Shown here piece by piece: positions 1 through 8,265 of a stretch of 48,556 nt of DNA (positions are counted from its first letter, which is position 1; each line of letters starts with the position of its first letter). The notes beneath the pieces were generated by a model. It did not search any database. It was not told the origin of the DNA and saw nothing but the letters and a program-made list of their open reading frames with translations. This DNA comes from Dethiosulfatibacter aminovorans DSM 17477 (GTDB taxonomy: Bacteria > Bacillota > Clostridia > Tissierellales > Dethiosulfatibacteraceae): assembly GCF_900142005.1 (NCBI RefSeq), contig NZ_FQZL01000030.1:1-48556 (forward strand), in the 5' to 3' direction. A program made the translations under genes and the position numbers.

Positions 1-1
1 C

Positions 2-634
2 CAGCACGACGAGGCGTGGCTCATATTCATAGACATGGTGAACAACCAGATACCGACATTCGAGGAAAAGGCGGAAGCCCTCCACTACTTCCCAATGTTC
101 AGGACATGGTTCGGACTCCTTGGCCTGTGCAAGCTGCCGTGGAACGACATAGCACCTGCAAACAACTCCGAGACGGACGAACCTGCAAAGATACCCGAGC
201 ACGTTCAGAACTACCTTGACCTCTACTACGGAATAACAGGAACAAGGATGACTCCTGAAGAAATGGTAGACCAGTCGGAAAGGACATACAACTTCCAGAG
301 GATATTCAACATAAGGATGGGCAAGGGACTGAGAATAAACGACAAGACCCCTTACAGGACCATGGGACCTGTAACACCCGAGGAATACGAATCAAGGGCT
401 GAAAGATACGACAAGCAGCTGAAGGAGACAGTGGGATACGATCCAAAAGGAAAGACAGTTGAAGAAAAGATAGCTGCAATGAGGGCATACAGGGAAGACC
501 AGTACGAGAAGCTTACGGATGCAGTATACAAAAGACGTGGCTGGACAGAGAACGGAGTGCCCACTCCGGAGAAGCTAAAGTCAATAGGCATGGACTTTCC
601 GGAACTTCTTGATGTTGTGGAGAAGCATATATAA
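2..634 (+). CDS. Aldehyde:ferredoxin oxidoreductase family protein, C-terminal part (5' truncated by window edge)
   Basis: The reading frame is open from base 2 to the TAA at 632-634 and gives the last 210 residues. AOR-family enzymes hold tungsten (or molybdenum) bis-pyranopterin and one [4Fe-4S] cluster and oxidise aldehydes, or reduce acids, with ferredoxin in the cytoplasm. The segment LLGLCKLPW (Cys codon 128-130) fits the last cluster-ligating cysteine of the family. The end, RGWTENGVPTPEKL, matches the C-terminal pattern of the second AOR gene at 46455. The tail after that Cys is much longer than in the second gene, so this looks like the larger, roughly 700-residue subfamily that includes BamB-like proteins. 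Substrate cannot be told. The upstream promoter is outside the window. The gene downstream encodes a sigma-54 activator. Confidence 0.88.
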   Translation, partial: QHDEAWLIFIDMVNNQIPTFEEKAEALHYFPMFRTWFGLLGLCKLPWNDIAPANNSETDEPAKIPEHVQNYLDLYYGITGTRMTPEEMVDQSERTYNFQRIFNIRMGKGLRINDKTPYRTMGPVTPEEYESRAERYDKQLKETVGYDPKGKTVEEKIAAMRAYREDQYEKLTDAVYKRRGWTENGVPTPEKLKSIGMDFPELLDVVEKHI

Positions 635-704
635 AAAATGATGATTTTTGATTATATATTGATGACATCATGGAACAGCTTAAAAAGTAGAAAATAAATA
701 GTAT

Positions 705-758
705 AAAGCCTGATGATCATCTCTAATCATGAGATTGGTTGTGAGGCTTTTCTTTTTT
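705..758 (+). terminator. Intrinsic terminator after the first AOR gene
   Basis: A 7-bp stem pairs AAAGCCT (705-711) with AGGCTTT (744-750) and is followed by TCTTTTTT. The 32-base loop can form further weak pairs (AATC with GATT). It separates the AOR gene from the next promoter. Strength is moderate because the closing stem is short. Confidence 0.6.
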
Positions 759-819
759 ACATATATAGAATTGAAAATGCTTATGACTTGATGTTGCAAA
801 CTACCTGAATTTTAAGTAG

Positions 820-849
820 CTGACAGATATCATTAATAAATGTTATAAT
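820..849 (+). promoter_or_regulatory. Sigma-A promoter of the RocR-like activator gene
   Basis: CTGACA (820-825) and a perfect TATAAT (844-849) are 18 bp apart, placing transcription start near 856 and a leader of about 22 nt before the ATG at 879. The activator therefore appears to be made from its own housekeeping promoter. Confidence 0.6.
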
Positions 850-878
850 ACTATTAAAAGATATTTATGAGGTAAGTT

Positions 879-2291
879 ATGGATTATAAGAAAATACTTG
901 AATTGGTAACGGATAATATAGATGACGGGATATTTGTAGTCAATAAAAATGGTGAGGTTATATTTTACAATGAATCTGCAGATAACCAGGCAGGTGTAAG
1001 CATGAAAAATGCTATTGGAAAGCATATACTTGATATATTTCCAAAGCTCACAGAGAAAACCAGTACAATATTGAGGGTGTTGAAGACAGGTACGCCCATA
1101 GTTGGCGATATACAGGAATATTACAATCATAACCACAAGAAAGTTACAATACTTTCCACTTCATATCCGATTATTGAAGATGGAGAGATAGTTGGAGTCG
1201 TTGAGGTGGCTAAGGATATGATTAAATACGGAGATTTCAACGAGAAAATAGACAAAATCAGAAACAATAAGGGCAAGAAAATCTCCAATGAAGAGATAAT
1301 ATACAGTCTCAACAGTATACTTGGTGAAAGTGATAAAATACTGGAAATCAAGGAGAAGATAAAAAAAGTGGCGAAAGCAAGTTCGCCGGTGCTCGTATGG
1401 GGAGAGACAGGAACAGGAAAGGAACTGGCTGTCCAAAGTATACACAACTGCAGCAAAAGAAAGAACAAGCCCTTTATAACCCAGAACTGTGCAGCCATAC
1501 CTGTGACCTTGCTTGAAGGGATACTTTTCGGAACCTCACTGGGAAGTTTTACGGGATCAAAGGATTCGCCGGGACTTTTTGAGCTTGCAGACGGTGGAAC
1601 GCTCTTTCTAGATGAAATCAACTCTATGGACATAACACTTCAGGCAAAGCTTTTAAGGGTCATACAGGATGGATATATTAGAAGGATAGGGGACAAGAAG
1701 ACCAGAAAGGTGGATGTGAGGGTTATTGCTGCAATGAACATGAACCCTGTTAAAGCCCTTGAAGAAAAAAAGATAAGGGAAGATCTCTTCTATAGAATAA
1801 ATGTATTGAATATGGAAATGCCTCCTCTTCGTGAAAGAAGGGAAGACATTTCCATACTGGCAGATTATTTCATGAAGGAAATGGAGTATAAGACGGGAAG
1901 AGAAATATCCGGACTGAGTGAAGATGTTTATGAGTTTTTCAATGCCTATGACTGGCCTGGAAACATAAGGGAACTTAAGCATGTTATAGAGCATGGGGTG
2001 ATAATGTCCACAGGAGAAGAGATAACCCTAAAGGATATGCCTGTGGTACTGAATGAAAAAAGAAGTACTATTGAAAAATCGGTTCACGAAGAAACAATAG
2101 GAATCGGGGAAATAGTCTTTGATAAGCCTCTAAAGTCAATAGTCAATGATTATGAGAAGCAGGTAATAGAAAAGGCATTGAAGGAAAAGGACTATTCCAT
2201 CAATGAAACATCCAGCCTTTTAAACATCCCAAGGCAGACACTTCACTATAAGATGAAGAATCTGGGAATAAGCATAAAAAAGACATTGTAA
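879..2291 (+). CDS. Sigma-54-dependent transcriptional activator, PAS-AAA+-Fis HTH (RocR/arginine-utilisation type)
   Basis: This 470-residue protein has an N-terminal PAS domain (about residues 5-115), a central sigma-54 interaction AAA+ ATPase (about 145-380) and a Fis-type helix-turn-helix at about 425-465. Visible motifs are Walker A GETGTGKE (175-182), the sigma-54 contact loop in the form GSFTGS (222-227) rather than the usual GAFTGA, and Walker B GGTLFLDE (239-246). The sequence around the loop (GILFGTSLGSFTG) and LDEINSM resembles RocR-type activators. Such proteins hydrolyse ATP to open sigma-54 polymerase complexes after sensing a small molecule or signal through PAS. The ATG follows TGAGGT at 868-873. 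The likeliest target is the neighbouring AOR gene or another operon outside the window; I found no -24/-12 site between this gene and pckA. Confidence 0.9.
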   Translation: MDYKKILELVTDNIDDGIFVVNKNGEVIFYNESADNQAGVSMKNAIGKHILDIFPKLTEKTSTILRVLKTGTPIVGDIQEYYNHNHKKVTILSTSYPIIEDGEIVGVVEVAKDMIKYGDFNEKIDKIRNNKGKKISNEEIIYSLNSILGESDKILEIKEKIKKVAKASSPVLVWGETGTGKELAVQSIHNCSKRKNKPFITQNCAAIPVTLLEGILFGTSLGSFTGSKDSPGLFELADGGTLFLDEINSMDITLQAKLLRVIQDGYIRRIGDKKTRKVDVRVIAAMNMNPVKALEEKKIREDLFYRINVLNMEMPPLRERREDISILADYFMKEMEYKTGREISGLSEDVYEFFNAYDWPGNIRELKHVIEHGVIMSTGEEITLKDMPVVLNEKRSTIEKSVHEETIGIGEIVFDKPLKSIVNDYEKQVIEKALKEKDYSINETSSLLNIPRQTLHYKMKNLGISIKKTL

Positions 2292-2311
2292 GTTGTTGGG
2301 GTGAGTCGAAT

Positions 2312-2413
2312 GGACTGAAAACCAGTCCCTGACTTGGTTTTGGCGACCGGGACAAAAAATGACACGGGATGGATGATGAAAAACAGGTTTGACTAGAAAA
2401 AACCTGTTTTTTT
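2312..2413 (+). terminator. Structured 3' UTR ending in an intrinsic terminator
   Basis: A strong 12-bp stem, AAAAACAGGTTT (2379-2390) with AAACCTGTTTTT (2400-2411), ends in a T tract and terminates the activator transcript. Upstream lie two competing helices: GGACTG (2312-2317) with CAGTCC (2323-2328), and GTCCC (2325-2329) with GGGAC (2349-2353). They share bases 2325-2328, so only one can form at a time. The terminator is clear; any role for the upstream structures is inference. Confidence 0.8.
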
Positions 2414-2452
2414 ATTGTTGAATTTAAATAAACCTAAATTATTTAAGGACTT

Positions 2453-2523
2453 AATAAAATAATATAAAAACTGCAAAAACTTTTCAAAATCAAATAAAAT
2501 AACATAAAAACATTGTAAAAACT
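2453..2523 (+). repeat. AT-rich direct repeat pair upstream of pckA
   Basis: Two near-identical copies of about 30 bp start at 2453 and 2493, a 40-bp period. Both begin AATAAAATAA, continue with ATAAAAAC and end AAAAACT. They sit just upstream of the likely pckA promoter and may bind a regulator, or may simply be low-complexity AT-rich DNA. Confidence 0.5.
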
Positions 2524-2544
2524 ATTTATCCCATACTAAATAGA

Positions 2545-2553
2545 TGCTATAAT
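2545..2553 (+). promoter_or_regulatory. Extended -10 promoter of pckA
   Basis: TGCTATAAT is a perfect -10 hexamer (2548-2553) with the TGn extension. No good -35 lies at the right distance, which is usual for extended -10 promoters. It would give a leader of about 40 nt before the TTG start at 2601. Confidence 0.5.
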
Positions 2554-2600
2554 CCATAAGTATAACACATTGAAAAAAGAGGATATATTAGGAGGATACT

Positions 2601-4232
2601 TTGGCAACGGTAAACAAAAAGAGTTATTCGAGACTTAGGTCGACTATAGAGACGGCATTTTTCAGAAACAACATAAGGAATGTAGACAATTTGAAGGAAG
2701 CATATGAAATGGCTAAGGATTCACCTGGTACAATAGTAACGGACCAGGCTGTATATGGTGCCGAAACCATAGGTCTTGAAAAGGATTCAAAGGTATTGCT
2801 ATTTAATGACGGGTCAATAACCGGGAGATACAAGGATGCCAGAGTAGTGCTGGGAGAGCCTGGAATCGATTCGGAAAAATATGCATCCATATTAAGGGAT
2901 GCCATGTATCAAAGCAGATACAGCAGTCATTGGGCTGCAACATCATATATCGGACTTGACGAAGAGTTCATGCTTAAGGCCAGATTACTGATTACAGAAG
3001 GAAACGAGAACCTCGTGTACAACTGGCTTCTGAACTTCCAATATGTAAATGAAGAATATAAAGCACTGTACAATAAATCAACAGTTCACGATGAAGAGGA
3101 TATACTTATATATTCCAATCCCGACTGGTATCATCCTGAACATCCATGCGGACTTGCAATCTTTGATCCTGACAACAATTGTGCTGCGATACTGGGCCTC
3201 AAGTATTTTGGAGAGCACAAAAAGGGAAGTTTGACACTGGCATGGAATGTAGGAAGAAAGCTTGGATATGCTCCATGTCATGGTGGAATAAAGGAGTTTA
3301 CTCTTGGAGATGATGAAAAGTATGTAATGAGCTTCTTTGGACTGTCAGGTTCTGGTAAGTCAACATTGACTCACCATAAACACAACAATAAATATGAAAC
3401 AAAAATACTCCATGATGATGCATTTGTCATTTCAACTGAAGACGGAGCGACTATAGCTCTTGAACCATCATACTTCGACAAGACACAGGACTATCCGGAA
3501 GGATGCGAAGACAACAAGTACCTTCTTTCCGTACAGAACTGCGGAGCAAGGATGAATGAAGATGGCAAGGTGGTACTTGTTACTGAGGATATAAGAAACA
3601 ACAACGGCAGGGCAATCAAGTCCGTATTGTGGAAGGAGAACAGGGTAAACAAGTTTGACAGAAGCATAGATTCAATAGTCTGGATAACGAAGGATCCGGC
3701 GCTGCCGCCTGTACTGAAGGTCAGCGACCCTGTTTTGGCGGCCACCTTTGGAGCAACACTTGCAACCAAAAGGTCTTCAGCAGAAAGAATCAAGGAAGGT
3801 GCAAGCTACAACGACCTTGTAATAGAACCTTATGCAAATCCTTTCAGGACATATGCCTTGTCGGAAGACTATGCCAAGTTCAAGTATCTGTTTGAAAACA
3901 TGGATGTGGACTGCTATGTAATAAACACCGGCAGCTTTGTGGAAAAGGATGTAAACAAGGAAGTGACGATAGAAGCTATTGAAAGGATTGTAGAAGGAAG
4001 AGCGGAGTTCAAGCCTTTTGGGTATCTTGAAAACATGGAATATCTGGATTTCGACGGATTCAACCCTGAGTTTGACAATGAAGACTACGACGAGCTTCTT
4101 AAAAACAGCATAAAGATAAGGATAGATTATCTCAAGAAAATGATGGTTGAGAGACAGGGAATAGATTCCCTTCCTGTAGAAACAATCAATGCGCTGGAGA
4201 AATTCCTCGCAAAAAGGAAGAAGGCAGCGTAG
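2601..4232 (+). CDS. pckA: Phosphoenolpyruvate carboxykinase (ATP)
   Basis: The 543-residue product converts oxaloacetate and ATP to phosphoenolpyruvate, CO2 and ADP, or in many anaerobes runs in reverse as an anaplerotic, ATP-yielding step. The kinase-1a P-loop GLSGSGKST is at residues 247-255 and is followed by the metal-binding ILHDDAFVI segment. ATP-type enzymes are usually about 530-540 residues, so the length is normal. The start is TTG at 2601, 4 nt after GGAGGA (2591-2596); no ATG fits better. It is monocistronic, with its own extended -10 promoter and a terminator at 4292. Its position directly before the S10 operon, where tuf is usually found in Firmicutes, is unusual. Confidence 0.95.
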   Translation: MATVNKKSYSRLRSTIETAFFRNNIRNVDNLKEAYEMAKDSPGTIVTDQAVYGAETIGLEKDSKVLLFNDGSITGRYKDARVVLGEPGIDSEKYASILRDAMYQSRYSSHWAATSYIGLDEEFMLKARLLITEGNENLVYNWLLNFQYVNEEYKALYNKSTVHDEEDILIYSNPDWYHPEHPCGLAIFDPDNNCAAILGLKYFGEHKKGSLTLAWNVGRKLGYAPCHGGIKEFTLGDDEKYVMSFFGLSGSGKSTLTHHKHNNKYETKILHDDAFVISTEDGATIALEPSYFDKTQDYPEGCEDNKYLLSVQNCGARMNEDGKVVLVTEDIRNNNGRAIKSVLWKENRVNKFDRSIDSIVWITKDPALPPVLKVSDPVLAATFGATLATKRSSAERIKEGASYNDLVIEPYANPFRTYALSEDYAKFKYLFENMDVDCYVINTGSFVEKDVNKEVTIEAIERIVEGRAEFKPFGYLENMEYLDFDGFNPEFDNEDYDELLKNSIKIRIDYLKKMMVERQGIDSLPVETINALEKFLAKRKKAA

Positions 4233-4291
4233 AGGGAAGATAAATAAGTTGAAAAATTAGATATAATTGGATTAAAACAGTACGAAAATCT

Positions 4292-4320
4292 AAACGGACT
4301 TGATGGTCCGTTTTATTTTT
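4292..4320 (+). terminator. Intrinsic terminator of pckA
   Basis: AAACGGAC (4292-4299) pairs with GTCCGTTT (4306-4313) around a 6-base loop and is followed by a T-rich run to 4320. It insulates pckA from the S10 operon. Confidence 0.85.
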
Positions 4321-4362
4321 ATATTTTTTTGTGGCTCTTTTTAAATTTAATTTATTTATCCC

Positions 4363-4390
4363 TTGACTTTTCAACAGATTCATATATAAT
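4363..4390 (+). promoter_or_regulatory. S10 operon promoter P1 (sigma-A)
   Basis: TTGACT (4363-4368) and a perfect TATAAT (4385-4390) are separated by 16 bp. Transcription would start near 4397, giving a leader of about 380 nt. A hairpin, AGCAGG and TATG (4420-4430) with CATACCTGCT (4438-4447), lies shortly downstream in the transcript. Confidence 0.7.
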
Positions 4391-4548
4391 CAAAAGGCAG
4401 TTTTATTTTTGATGGATTCAGCAGGATATGACATAAGCATACCTGCTATTATTTTGTTACAGGACAACAATTTTTGACAGGGCCGTTAAAGTAATGTGGT
4501 TGCTATGCCTGGATAAATGTTAAGTTTTTGTAACAATTAAAATTTATC

Positions 4549-4577
4549 TTGATTTATTACTGCGGTTTATGTAAAAT
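4549..4577 (+). promoter_or_regulatory. Possible second S10 operon promoter P2
   Basis: TTGATT (4549-4554) and TAAAAT (4572-4577) are 17 bp apart. A start near 4584 would coincide with the beginning of the GC-richer structured leader, which makes it plausible although both hexamers are imperfect. Confidence 0.45.
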
Positions 4578-4583
4578 GTTCTA

Positions 4584-4777
4584 GTGTGCCGCGTGCGAGG
4601 AAGCAGGAGGTTGCCGGTTTACCGGGTAATTTTTGCGGAGCAAGTCTTGCTATAAGCAAGGCGAAAAGGAGTTCCATCTTTTTAAAAAAAAGTCAGTGAA
4701 CACCCGGAGGGGTGTACACGGGGATTGCCTTTTCGTATGAATGGTTTACAATACGAATAAATAAGGGAGGTAACACA
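4584..4777 (+). promoter_or_regulatory. Structured leader of the S10 operon
   Basis: About 190 nt precede rpsJ and are clearly more GC-rich and structured than other intergenic DNA here. Hairpins seen: CCGG (4614-4617) with CCGG (4622-4625); CTTGC (4646-4650) with GCAAG (4656-4660); ACACCC (4700-4705) with GGGTGT (4710-4715) around a GGAG tetraloop. S10 leaders are autoregulated by a ribosomal protein (L4) in some bacteria. I infer a regulatory RNA from position and structure but cannot assign a known family. The rest of the gap at 4233-4777 holds only the terminator and promoters listed separately. Confidence 0.5.
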
Positions 4778-5089
4778 ATGGAAAATAGTCAAAAGATTAG
4801 AATTAGGTTGAAAGCATACGATCATCAGTTACTTGATCAATCAGCTAAGAAAATAGTTGAAACTGCTAAATCAACAGGAGCTGACGTTGCAGGGCCGATT
4901 CCTCTGCCAACTGAAAAGCAAATCATTACAATCTTGAGAGCTACTCACAAGTACAAAGATTCCAGAGAGCAGTTCGAACAAAGAACACACAAAAGATTGA
5001 TTGATATTTCTAATCCTACGCCAAAGACTGTGGATTCACTTATGAAACTGAATCTTCCTGCTGGTGTAGACATTGAAATCAAACTGTAA
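4778..5089 (+). CDS. rpsJ: 30S ribosomal protein S10
   Basis: The 103-residue product is a 30S head protein (also NusE, the antitermination partner of NusB). The family signature is clear in the central segment running from IPLPT to FEQRTHKR. The ATG at 4778 follows AAGGGAGG (4763-4770) at 7 nt. An in-frame ATG-like extension from 4712 is rejected because it lies in the structured leader and has no family counterpart. This is the first gene of the S10-spc-alpha cluster; an 82-nt gap separates it from rplC, the longest spacing within the S10 part. Confidence 0.97.
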   Translation: MENSQKIRIRLKAYDHQLLDQSAKKIVETAKSTGADVAGPIPLPTEKQIITILRATHKYKDSREQFEQRTHKRLIDISNPTPKTVDSLMKLNLPAGVDIEIKL

Positions 5090-5171
5090 AAGTAGAGAAA
5101 AATATAGACACTCTGCTTAGTATGATTGCAGTAATTGTAATCCGCTGTAAGAAAAATGGAGGTGTAAACGG

Positions 5172-5795
5172 ATGAAAGCAATTATAGGTAAAAAAGTAGG
5201 TATGACTCAAATCTTTGTTGAAGATGGGTCCCTTGTACCTGTAACAGTAATTGAATCAAAAGGAATGGTTGTAGTTCAAAAGAAAACTGTCGACAAAGAC
5301 GGCTACAATGCAATCCAGGTTGGATTTGGCGAGATTAAGGCTAAAAACGTCAACAAACCAAAAACAGGCCACTTTGAGAAAGCTGAAGTGGAAGCAACAA
5401 GACTTTTGAAGGAATTCAGAGTTGAAGATCCAGACGCATATGAGGTTGGACAGGTGATAACTGTTGAAGCATTTGCGGCAGGAGACAAAATCGACGTTGT
5501 AGGAACATCAAAAGGTAAAGGAACTGCAGGTGTAATCAAGAGACACGGACATTCAAGAGGTCCTGAGACTCACGGTTCCAAGTCACACAGAGTAACAGGT
5601 TCTTTGGGATCTTCTGCATACCCTGGAAGAGTATTCAAGGGAATGAAGAGCGCCGGAAGAATGGGTAACGAAAGAGTAACAATACAAAACCTGGAAGTGG
5701 TGAAAGTTGATGCTGAGAAAAACTTGCTGCTTGTTAAGGGTGCAGTACCTGGACCTAAGAAAGGTTTTGTAACAGTAAGGGAAACAGTAAGATAA
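5172..5795 (+). CDS. rplC: 50S ribosomal protein L3
   Basis: The 207-residue L3 is one of the first proteins to bind 23S rRNA and its loop approaches the peptidyl transferase centre. It begins [15 protein letters not shown], the standard N terminus, and carries the conserved glycine- and histidine-rich loop around [18 protein letters not shown]. The start follows GGAGGTG. It is the usual length for bacterial L3. Confidence 0.97.
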   Translation: MKAIIGKKVGMTQIFVEDGSLVPVTVIESKGMVVVQKKTVDKDGYNAIQVGFGEIKAKNVNKPKTGHFEKAEVEATRLLKEFRVEDPDAYEVGQVITVEAFAAGDKIDVVGTSKGKGTAGVIKRHGHSRGPETHGSKSHRVTGSLGSSAYPGRVFKGMKSAGRMGNERVTIQNLEVVKVDAEKNLLLVKGAVPGPKKGFVTVRETVR

Positions 5796-5823
5796 TCAAT
5801 ATTTAGTGAAAGGAGGATTATGT

Positions 5824-6447
5824 ATGCCTAAAGTAGCTCTTTATAATGTATCAGGCGAACAGGTTGGAGACATCGAGTTGAAAGATGACGTGTTCGGCAT
5901 TGAGATAAATACGCATGTAATGTATGAAGCGGTTAAGGTTTACCTGGCTAATCAGAGACAGGGAACACAATCGGCAAAAACGAGAAGTGAAGTAAGAGGT
6001 GGAGGAAGAAAGCCTTGGAGACAAAAAGGAACTGGTAGAGCGAGACAAGGTAGTATCAGATCACCTCAGTGGAAAGGCGGCGGAGTTATATTTGCTCCAA
6101 AACCAAGAGACTACAGCATGAAGTTGCCAAAGAAGATAAGAAGACTTGCATTGAAATCGGCGTTCAGCGCTAAAGTTGAAGCTAATGAAATAATAGTACT
6201 TGACGCTTTGACAATGGAAGCACCAAAAACAAAGGAAATGCTTAAAGTTCTTGGAAACCTTAAGGTTGAAAAGAAGGCATTGGTTGTAACTCCTGACAAG
6301 GATGAGAATGTTGTGTTGTCAGCAAGAAACATCCCTGGAGTAAAAACGGCACAGGTTGGAACATTGAATGTTTACGACATTTTGAATCACGATGCATTCA
6401 TCATAACCAAGGATGCAGTTAATAAAGTGGAGGAGGTGTATTCCTAA
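5824..6447 (+). CDS. rplD: 50S ribosomal protein L4
   Basis: The 207-residue L4 lines the peptide exit tunnel and in some bacteria represses the S10 operon. The signature segment [19 protein letters not shown], seen in the middle of the N-terminal half, forms the tunnel loop. I chose the ATG at 5824, 7 nt after AAAGGAGG (5809-5816), over the in-frame start at 5806 that would place the ribosome binding site inside the gene. The stop overlaps the rplW start (TAATG), implying translational coupling. Confidence 0.97.
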   Translation: MPKVALYNVSGEQVGDIELKDDVFGIEINTHVMYEAVKVYLANQRQGTQSAKTRSEVRGGGRKPWRQKGTGRARQGSIRSPQWKGGGVIFAPKPRDYSMKLPKKIRRLALKSAFSAKVEANEIIVLDALTMEAPKTKEMLKVLGNLKVEKKALVVTPDKDENVVLSARNIPGVKTAQVGTLNVYDILNHDAFIITKDAVNKVEEVYS

Positions 6448-6737
6448 TGCGCAGTCCACATGATGTAATAATAAAACCAATAGTAACAGAAGCCAGTATG
6501 GATGCTATGGCTGAAAAGAAATACACATTCAAAGTAGATAAAAAAGCCAACAAGACTGAAATCAAAAATGCTGTCGAGCAGATTTTCAGTGTCAAGGTAG
6601 CTAAAGTTAATACTATGAATATGACTGGAAAGATGAAGAGAATGGGTGCGAATCTTGGTAGAAGGGCAAGCTGGAAGAAGGCTATTGTTACTCTTACTGA
6701 AGACAGCAACACTATCGAATTCTTTGAAGGAATGTAA
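6447..6737 (+). CDS. rplW: 50S ribosomal protein L23
   Basis: The 96-residue L23 sits at the tunnel exit and docks trigger factor and SRP. The N terminus ([14 protein letters not shown]) and the [16 protein letters not shown] segment match the family. The ATG shares one base with the rplD stop, and GGAGGAGGTG (6429-6438) inside rplD serves as ribosome binding site. Confidence 0.96.
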   Translation: MRSPHDVIIKPIVTEASMDAMAEKKYTFKVDKKANKTEIKNAVEQIFSVKVAKVNTMNMTGKMKRMGANLGRRASWKKAIVTLTEDSNTIEFFEGM

Positions 6738-6757
6738 TAAACGAAGGAGGAACGAAA

Positions 6758-7585
6758 ATGGGTATTAAAAAGTTTAGACCTACTTCTCCGGCTTTGAGAC
6801 AAATGACGGTATCGACTTTTGAAGAAATTACCACTACTGAACCAGAAAAGTCACTGTTGGCTCCTCTTAAGAAAAATGCAGGAAGAAACGTAAGAGGAAA
6901 GATCACAGTTAGACACAGAGGTGGCGGAAACAAAAGAAAGTACAGAATCATAGATTTCAAGAGAAATAAAGACGGAGTACCAGGAAAAGTAGCAACTATA
7001 GAATATGATCCTAACAGAAGTGCGAATATAGCGCTTATAAACTATGCTGATGGTGAAAAGAGATATATCATTGCTCCGAACAAGATCAAGGTGGGCGACC
7101 AGATTCTTTCTGGACCAACTGCCGACATCAAAGTGGGTAATGCTCTTAAGCTTAAGAACATACCTGTTGGTACAATCATACACAATATAGAGCTTAAAGC
7201 TGGAAAGGGAGCACAACTTGTAAGATCTGCAGGTAACTCGGCTCAGCTTATGGCAAAAGAAGATAAATATGCACAGGTAAGACTTCCATCCGGTGAAGTT
7301 AGACTTGTAAGCGTTGAGTGTAAGGCAACTATCGGACAAGTTGGAAATCTTGATCACGAGAATATCACAATCGGTAAAGCCGGTAGAAAGAGACACATGG
7401 GTATAAGACCTACAGTTAGAGGTTCTGTAATGAATCCTAACGACCACCCACACGGTGGTGGTGAAGGTAGAGCACCAATTGGTAGACCTTCTCCTGTGAC
7501 TCCATGGGGTAAGCCTGCATTAGGTTTCAAAACTAGACAGAAAAACAAGAAGTCTGACAAGATGATTGTTAAGAAGAGAAAGTAA
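6758..7585 (+). CDS. rplB: 50S ribosomal protein L2
   Basis: The 275-residue L2 is needed for subunit association and peptidyl transfer. It begins [14 protein letters not shown] and contains the conserved C-terminal block [17 protein letters not shown] with the essential histidine. The start follows GAAGGAGG at a normal distance. Length is typical. Confidence 0.98.
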   Translation: MGIKKFRPTSPALRQMTVSTFEEITTTEPEKSLLAPLKKNAGRNVRGKITVRHRGGGNKRKYRIIDFKRNKDGVPGKVATIEYDPNRSANIALINYADGEKRYIIAPNKIKVGDQILSGPTADIKVGNALKLKNIPVGTIIHNIELKAGKGAQLVRSAGNSAQLMAKEDKYAQVRLPSGEVRLVSVECKATIGQVGNLDHENITIGKAGRKRHMGIRPTVRGSVMNPNDHPHGGGEGRAPIGRPSPVTPWGKPALGFKTRQKNKKSDKMIVKKRK

Positions 7586-7613
7586 AGGTATTCGGTGAAA
7601 GGAGGAACTTCTG

Positions 7614-7895
7614 ATGGGTAGATCGTTAAAAAAGGGACCTTATTGTGAACCTAGTCTTTTGAAAAAGATTGACGACATGAACAGCAAAAATGAAAAGAAA
7701 GTTATCAAGACATGGTCTAGAAGATCAACAATATTCCCTGAAATGATAGGTCATACATTGGCAATTCATGATGGTAGAAAACATGTTCCCGTATATATTA
7801 CTGAAGATATGGTAGGGCACAAGCTTGGAGAATTCGCTCCAACTAGAACTTACAGAGGACATGACAAAACTGAAAAATCTTCGAAAGTAAGATAG
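7614..7895 (+). CDS. rpsS: 30S ribosomal protein S19
   Basis: The 93-residue S19 forms a heterodimer with S13 in the 30S head near the A-site t[21 protein letters not shown] and the C-terminal [12 protein letters not shown] are family signatures. The start follows AAAGGAGG (7598-7605). Confidence 0.97.
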   Translation: MGRSLKKGPYCEPSLLKKIDDMNSKNEKKVIKTWSRRSTIFPEMIGHTLAIHDGRKHVPVYITEDMVGHKLGEFAPTRTYRGHDKTEKSSKVR

Positions 7896-7914
7896 AAGAA
7901 GGGAGGTATTTTTA

Positions 7915-8250
7915 GTGGAAGCTAAAGCAACTGCGAAGTATATAAGAATCTCACATAGAAAAATGAAATTCATTTGCGATATGGTTAGAGGTAAAGATTT
8001 AGACGAAGCATTGGCAATTTTGAAATTCACTCCCAAAAAAGGAGCACGTGAATTAGAAAAGGTAGTTAAGTCTGCAGCAGCTAATGCGGAAAACAATTTT
8101 GATCTTGACAGAGACAAATTGTACGTAAGTAAAGTAAGCGCTGACATGGGACCAACTCTTAAGAGATGGAGACCAAGAGCAAAAGGTGCAGCGTATAAGA
8201 TATTGAAAAGAACAAGCCACATAAACGTTACTGTTGAAGAAAGAGTATAG
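7915..8250 (+). CDS. rplV: 50S ribosomal protein L22
   Basis: The 111-residue L22 contributes a beta-hairpin to the exit tunnel. The conserved block [19 protein letters not shown] is the hairpin region in which macrolide-resistance changes arise. The start is GTG at 7915, 8 nt after GGGAGG; no ATG lies upstream in frame. Confidence 0.96.
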   Translation: MEAKATAKYIRISHRKMKFICDMVRGKDLDEALAILKFTPKKGARELEKVVKSAAANAENNFDLDRDKLYVSKVSADMGPTLKRWRPRAKGAAYKILKRTSHINVTVEERV

Positions 8251-8265
8251 TAAAGGAGGTAGACG

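Noticed and set aside
2331..2355. Sigma-54 -24/-12 site upstream of pckA
   Set aside because: The TGG and GC elements present are 5 bp apart, not 10, so they do not form a valid -24/-12 promoter.
2453..2523. The two AT-rich repeats as the start of a CRISPR array
   Set aside because: Only two copies, low complexity, no dyad within the repeat, no cas genes.
4474..4509. A third promoter in the S10 leader starting with TTGACA at 4474
   Set aside because: No -10 hexamer lies 16-18 bp downstream; the nearest candidates give spacings of 12 or 24 bp.
6851..7453. Long antisense reading frame opposite rplB (200 codons), and similar antisense frames opposite other ribosomal genes
   Set aside because: They lack ribosome binding sites, have low-complexity Ser/Cys/Tyr-rich translations and lie fully within conserved genes; they are shadows of codon use.
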